Shown here: positions 58,298 to 64,000 of the stretch, one piece after another
How the letters are laid out: each line of letters begins with the position of its first letter
How positions within the stretch are numbered: the stretch's first letter is position 1
NCBI RefSeq assembly: GCF_000004195.4
Contig: NC_030681.2
Span: 1,635,517-1,699,516, forward strand
Length of the DNA stretch: 64,000 nucleotides
Reading direction: 5' to 3'
Source of the DNA: Xenopus tropicalis
Lineage: Eukaryota > Chordata > Amphibia > Anura > Pipidae
Translations under genes and position numbers: made by a program
The notes under the pieces: model-generated
Database searches by the model: none
What the model saw: the letters and a program-made list of their open reading frames with translations, nothing else
Told to the model about the DNA's origin: nothing

Positions 58298-60433
58298 TCC
58301 ATCTTGACTTATTGTCTTACTCTTGCCCTACTGTCTCCATCTTGCCCTACTGTCTCCATCTTGACTTATTGTCTTACTCTTGCCCTACTGTCTCCATCTT
58401 GCCCTACTGTCTCCATCTTGCCCTACTGTCTCCCTCTTGTCCTACTGTCTCCATCTTGTCCTACTGTCTCCATCTTGCCCTACTGTCCCCATCTTGCCCT
58501 ACTGTCTCCCTCTTGTCCTACTGTCTCCATCTTGTCCTACTGTCTCCATCTTGCCCTACTGTCTCCATCTTGCCCTACTGTCTCCATCTTGCCCTACTGT
58601 CCCCATCTTGCCCTACTGTCTCCCTCTTGTCCTACTGTCTCCATCTTGTCCTACTGTCTCCATCTTGCCCTACTGTCCCCATCTTGCCCTACTGTCTCCC
58701 TCTTGTCCTACTGTCTCCATCTTGTCCTACTGTCTCCATCTTGCCCTACTGTCTCCATCTTGCCCTACTGTCCCCATCTTGTCCTACTGTCTCCATCTTG
58801 CCCTACTGTCTCCATCTTGCCCTACTGTCTCCATCTTGCCCTACTGTCTCCATCTTGCCCTACTGTCTCCATCTTGCCCTACTGTCTCCATCTTGCCCTA
58901 CTGTCTCTTGCCCTACTGTCCCATCTTGTCCTACTGTCTCCATCTTGCCCTACTGTCTCCATCTTGCCCTACTGTCTCCATCTTGCCCTACTGTCTCCAT
59001 CTTGCCCTACTGTCCCCATCTTGCCCTACTGTCTCCATCTTGCCCAACTGTCTCCATCTTGCCCTACTGTCTCCATCTTCTCCTACTGTCTCCATCTTGC
59101 CCTACTGTCTCCATCTTGCCCTACTGTCTCCATCTTGCCCTACTGTCTCCATCTTGCCCTACTGTCCCCATCTTGCCCTACTGTCTCCATCTTGCCCTAC
59201 TGTCTCCATCTTGCCCTACTGTCTCCATCTTGCCCTACTGTCTCCATCTTGCCCTACTGTCCCCATCTTGCCCTACTGTCTCCATCTTGCCCTACTGTCT
59301 CCATCTTGCCCTACTGTCTCCATCTTGCCCTACTGTCTCCATCTTGCCCTACTGTCTCCATCTTGCCCTACTGTCACCATCTTGCCCTACTGTCCCCATC
59401 TTGTCCTACTGTCTCCATCTTGTCCTACTGTCTCCATCTTCTCCTACTGTCTCCATCTTGCCCAACTGTCTCCATCTTGCCCTACTGTCTCCATCTTCTC
59501 CTACTGTCTCCATCTTGCCCAACTGTCTCCATCTTGCCCTTCTGTCCCCATCTTACCCTACTGTCTCCATCTTGCCCTACTGTCTCCATCTTGCCCTACT
59601 GTCTCCATCTTGCCCTACTGTCCCCATCTTGCCCTACTGTCTCCATCTTGCCCTACTGTCTCCATCTTGCCCTACTGTCTCCATCTTGCCCTACTGTCTC
59701 CATCTTGCCCTACTGTCTCCATCTTGCCCTACTGTCTCCATCTTGCCCTACTGTCCCCATCTTGCCCTACTGTCTCCATCTTGCCCTACTGTCTCCATCT
59801 CGCCCTACTGTCTCCATCTCGCCCTACTGTCTCCATCTCGCCCTACTGTCTCCATCTCGCCCTACTGTCTCCATCTCGCCCTACTGTCTCCATCTCGCCC
59901 TACTGTCTCCATCTCGCCCTACTGTCTCCATCTCGCCCTACTGTCTCCATCTCGCCCTACTGTCTCCATCTTGCCCTACTGTCTCCATCTTGCCCTACTG
60001 TCTCCATCTTGCCCTACTGTCTCCATCTTGCCCTACTGTCCCCATCTTGCCCTACTGTCTCCATCTCGCCCTACTGTCTCCATCTCGCCCTACTGTCTCC
60101 ATCTCGCCCTACTGTCTCCATCTCGCCCTACTGTCTCCATCTCGCCCTACTGTCCCCATCTTGCCCTACTGTCTCCATCTTGCCCTACTGTCTCCATCTT
60201 GCCCTACTGTCTCCATCTTGTCCTACTGTCTCCATCTTGCCCTACTGTCCCCATCTTGCCCTACTGTCTCCATCTTGCCCTACTGTCTCCATCTTGCCCT
60301 ACTGTCTCCATCTTGCCCTACTGTCTCCATCTTGCCCTACTGTCTCCATCTTGCCCTACTGTCTCCATCTTGCCCTACTGTCTCCATCTTGCCCTACTGT
60401 CACCATCTTGCCCTACTGTCTCCATCTTGCCCT
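58298..60433 (+). repeat. 19-bp minisatellite, about 112 copies
   Basis: Unit CCATCTTGCCCTACTGTCT, pyrimidine-rich. As 19 is not a multiple of 3 and the unit has no stop in any phase, all three forward frames stay open for over 2 kb. A C(T>C)GCC variant (ATCTCGCC) marks blocks at about 59,797-59,960 and 60,061-60,150, showing block duplication. Confidence 0.98.
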
Positions 60434-61145
60434 GCACCCCTGGGCAGCCTTTACTCATAGCCAATAGCTCCGTTGGTCTGGGGCGCAGAACAGAGCCAGT
60501 GGGGGTAACAGATCGCTGAGGGGGCAGGTACCGTATGACAAATCTATGGTGAGGGCCTGTGTGAGTTGTAGTTGTACAGAACGTAGGAAGGGCCCATGGG
60601 ATTTTAATGATAAATACCCCTGCAGGTGCAAAGGGAAGAGTTGGAAAGGGCAGTTACAGGCAGATTATTTCCCTTTCTGCCCTGTTTGGCCCCATTTCCC
60701 CCTCTCCCTGCCCCCCAATACATCCCTGTTACCCCCCGCCCCCCCCAGGTTCCCTACAGACGTGCGGCCCCGCAGGGAGCTCTCTGACCTCTAATACACC
60801 GGATTTATTAACAGGAGCTGCCGTTGGACTTTTCACGCTCACGTGACCCGACGCAATCGCTTGACTCCTCCCCATTAACTGCTTGTGCGCCGGCCTAAGC
60901 CGATAAATGGAAATAGGATTATCCGGCAACATTCCAACCAGCAGCCGCCCCAACGGAATCACTGATTGGCCGAGGCGGGGGGGTATTACACCCAATAACC
61001 TCTGTGTTATATAATTGTCCCATAGCCCCCACCCCCCCCACTCTCCTACCCCCAATGTCCTAAACTGCCTCTGTTACCCCCCAGCACCATCTTCCCCAAA
61101 TCAGCCTCTTCCTATAGATATTAACTACAATATTACCCCCCATTA
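60434..61145. other. Downstream DNA between arrays
   Basis: Unique-looking GC-rich sequence; a TGCAGGTGCAAAGGGAAGAG stretch near 60,622 looked exon-like but has no similarity I recognise. Confidence 0.35.
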
Positions 61146-62706
61146 CCCCCCCACTGCTACTATAGGCACCATCTCTCCCTACTATACCTGCTATCCCACA
61201 GCCCCAGCCCCTTCCCAGAGGCTATTATCCCCCCACTGCTACTATAGGCACCATCTCTCCCTACTATACCTGCTATCCCACAGCCCCAGTCCCTTCCCAG
61301 AGGCTATTATCCCCCCACTGCTACTATAGGCACCATCTCTCCCTACTATACCTGCTATCCAACAGCCCCAGTCCCTTCCCAGAGGCTATTATCCCCCCAC
61401 TGCTACTATAGGCACCATCTCTCCCTACTATACCTGCTATCCCACAGCCCCAGTCCCTTCCCAGAGGCTATTATCCCCCCACTGCTACTATAGGCACCAT
61501 CTCTCCCTACTATACCTGCTATCCCACAGCCCCAGTCCCTTCCCAGAGGCTATTATCCCCCCACTGCTACTATAGGCACCATCTCTCCCTACTATACCTG
61601 CTATCCCACTGCCCCAGTCCCTTCCCAGAGGCTATTATCCCCCCACTGCTACTATAGGCACCATCTCTCCCTACTATACCTGCTATCCCACAGCCCCAGT
61701 CCCTTCCCAGAGGCTATTATCCCCCCACTGCTACTATAGGCACCATCTCTCCCTACTATACCTGCTATCCCACAGCCCCAGTCCCTTCCCAGAGGCTATT
61801 ATCCCACTGCTACTATAGGCACCATCTCTCCCTACTATACCTGCTATCCCACAGCCCCAGTCCCTTCCCAGAGGCTATTATCCCCCCACTGCTACTATAG
61901 GCACCATCTCTCCCTACTATACCTGCTATCCCACAGCCCCAGTCCCTTCCCAGAGGCTATTATCCCACTGCTACTATAGGCACCATCTCTCCCTACTATA
62001 CCTGCTATCCCACAGCCCCAGTCCCTTCCCAGAGGCTATTATCCCCCCACTGCTACTATAGGCACCATCTCTCCCTACTATACCTGCTATCCCACAGCCC
62101 CAGTCCCTTCCCAGAGGCTATTATCCCCCCACTGTTACTATAGGCACCATCTCTCCCTACTATACCTGCTATCCCACAGCCCCAGTCCCTTCCCAGAGGC
62201 TATTATCCCCCCCACTGCTACTATAGGCACCATCTCTCCCTACTATACCTGCTATCCCACAGCCCCAGTCCCTTCCCAGAGGCTATTATCCCCCCCACTG
62301 CTACTATAGGCACCATCTCTCCCTACTATACCTGCTATCCCACAGCCCCAGTCCCTTCCCAGAGGCTATTATCCCCCCACTGCTACTATAGGCACCATCT
62401 CTCCCTACTATACCTGCTATCCCACAGCCCCAGTCCCTTCCCAGAGGCTATTATCCCCCCACTGCTACTATAGGCACCATCTCTCCCTACTATACCTGCT
62501 ATCCCACAGCCCCAGTCCCTTCCCAGAGGCTATTATCCCCCCACTGCTACTATAGGCACCATCTCTCCCTACTATACCTGCTATCCCACAGCCCCAGTCC
62601 CTTCCCAGAGGCTATTATCCCCCCACTGCTACTATAGGCACCATCTCTCCCTACTATACCTGCTATCCCACAGCCCCAGTCCCTTCCCAGAGGCTATTAT
62701 CCCCCC
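61146..62706 (+). repeat. ~80-bp minisatellite, about 19 copies (array B of the flanking pair)
   Basis: Same unit and orientation as 4,085-5,525, including CTTCCCAGAGGCTATTATCC and ACTGCTACTATAGGCACC. The C run is mostly six here, less variable than in the upstream array. It lies about 11 kb past the probable vegfa 3' end. Confidence 0.97.
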
Positions 62707-63054
62707 TCCAAGAGGCCCATGTCAGACCGATAAGCAGTTGCCCCACCAGGGGGCAGTTAATTGCATTGGTCGGCAGTTGCCCCGGGCAGTGGGTATTTGG
62801 GGGCAGAGAAGGTTCAGGTACAATAAATGCAGAGGGAAATGTCAGGGAGAGATCACGGGGCGGGTGTTTATCTTTCCTATTGGCGATTAGATAATTAGAA
62901 GTTTCCTTTCATCACCCCCGGCCCCCGGCCCTCACTGGCGCTTTGTTTAACCCCTTCCCCCCTGAAACTGCCCCACTGCAAACTATTGGGAGTAGTTACC
63001 CCACCGGCCCCATCAGACGTCTCTCTGGGGGCTCCTATGGGAAATGCCTCCTCC
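62707..63054. other. Unique segment between arrays
   Basis: GGCAGTTGCCCC words recur near 62,735 and 62,772. No gene is seen. Confidence 0.35.
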
Positions 63055-63548
63055 TTATATTCTCCCCCCACTTCTACCCCTGTATAATGATCTGCCCCCT
63101 ATCTATTACCCCTGTGGGGCACAGTAACACCGAGGGGCATTCTCCCCCCCACTTCTACCCCTGTATAATGATCTGCCCCCTATCTATTACCCCTGTGGGG
63201 CACAGTAACACCGAGGGGCATTCTCCCTCCCACTTCTACCCCTGTATAATGATCTGCCCCCTATCTATTACCCCTGTGGGGCACAGTAACACCGAGGGGC
63301 ATTCTCCCCCACACTTCTACCCCTGTATAATGATCTGCCCCCTATCTATTACCCCTGTGGGGCACAGTAACACCGAGGGGCATTCTCCCCCCCACTTCTA
63401 CCCCTGTATAATGATCTGCCCCCTATCTATTACCCCTGTGGGGCACAGTAACACCGAGGGGCATTCTCCCTCCCACTTCTACCCCTGTATAATGATCTGC
63501 CCCCTATCTATTACCCCTGTGGGGCACAGTAACACCGAGGGGCATTCT
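63055..63548 (+). repeat. 81-bp minisatellite, 6 copies
   Basis: Unit contains CACTTCTACCCCTGTATAAT, GATCTGCCCCCTATCTATTA and CACAGTAACACCGAGGGGCA. An 81-bp period keeps one frame open (248 codons in total); this is not a gene. Confidence 0.97.
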
Positions 63549-64000
63549 CTCCCTGCTAATTGCCTCTTTGCCCCAGTGGGTTCCCTGCCCCAAACAGGTC
63601 GCGCAGGATTGGCCGCACACCCACGGGGCCCCACCCTGGGACACGCGCCACTTGGCTCTAAAGGCTTCGCTCTAATGATTTCGCTTTAACCCCGCGGGGA
63701 GAGGAGCCGAGTGCAACCTGATAATGCGCTAATGGGCCCCACAAGGATTTGGGGGCAGAAATGTAGCTATTTGCCCTGTGCTTTACCCCGGGGGCCCACA
63801 AGAGCTGACACTTCTGATACTGTTATACATAGAAACATGGGAATTTGTTGCACTTTATCCCCTCACACAGATAATTATGCCTACAATTCCCATGATGCAC
63901 TGTGATACCTTCATATTCTCTGTAACAGTAGCACTGCTGCATTGCCCCCCCACCCTATAGGGATATTAGCCCCGCCGGGGGGCACCTCCTCTTGTCAGGG
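63549..64000. other. Window end, no recognised feature
   Basis: Mixed sequence without repeat array or gene-like content. Confidence 0.35.

Noticed and set aside
58183..60519. 778-, 732- and 695-codon overlapping open frames
   Set aside because: All three come from the stop-free 19-bp array; equal periodic peptides in each frame show it is not coding.
60546..60794. Possible exon with a Cys-rich frame (CVSCSCTERRKG)
   Set aside because: No recognised family or paired splice signals, and the setting is repeat-rich.
62943..63689. 248-codon open frame with a 27-residue repeat
   Set aside because: It follows exactly the 81-bp array and has no similarity outside it.

Overview
The window is vertebrate nuclear DNA, almost certainly from a clawed frog (Xenopus; X. 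tropicalis fits best). It holds one recognisable protein-coding gene, vegfa (vascular endothelial growth factor A), on the + strand. All eight coding exons can be read directly: 6201-6266, 28469-28520, 33036-33232, 34180-34256, 34646-34678, 38659-38724, 43535-43672 and 45957-45978. Joined, they give 651 nt and a 216-residue precursor (26-residue signal peptide, 190-residue mature chain). Every junction has GT/AG ends and the exon phases match the mammalian gene. Exons 6 and 7 can be skipped without loss of frame, so mature chains of 190, 168 and 122 residues are possible.

Layout: 1-5680 is upstream DNA with two minisatellites and remnants of interspersed repeats. 5687-5760 is a cluster of GC boxes that probably marks the TATA-less promoter. 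5761-6200 is probable 5' UTR with three short uORFs. Intron 1 (6267-28468, 22.2 kb) is mostly tandem repeat, including a single array of about 12.5 kb. The remaining introns are 4.5, 0.95, 0.39, 4.0, 4.8 and 2.3 kb, and most carry their own minisatellite. The 3' UTR probably runs from 45979 to about 50,210; its start and its AT-rich end resemble the mammalian VEGFA 3' UTR. From about 50,390 to the end of the window the DNA is again mainly tandem arrays, with no gene I can support.

The main peculiarity is repeat load. More than twenty distinct tandem arrays with periods from 11 to 128 bp cover roughly half of the 64 kb (about 34 kb by adding the array spans). Some units carry transcription-factor-like motifs: a TATA-like core in the 12.5 kb array, CCAAT boxes in the 63- and 64-bp arrays, and AACAAT in a 35-bp array. 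An identical ~80-bp minisatellite lies on both sides of the gene in the same orientation. Many long open frames in the window are by-products of arrays whose period is a multiple of three, or whose unit lacks stops in all frames. They are not genes.

Limits: all family comparisons are from memory, copy numbers are estimates, and the transcription start and poly(A) sites are inferred. No tRNA, rRNA, CRISPR array or second protein-coding gene was found.
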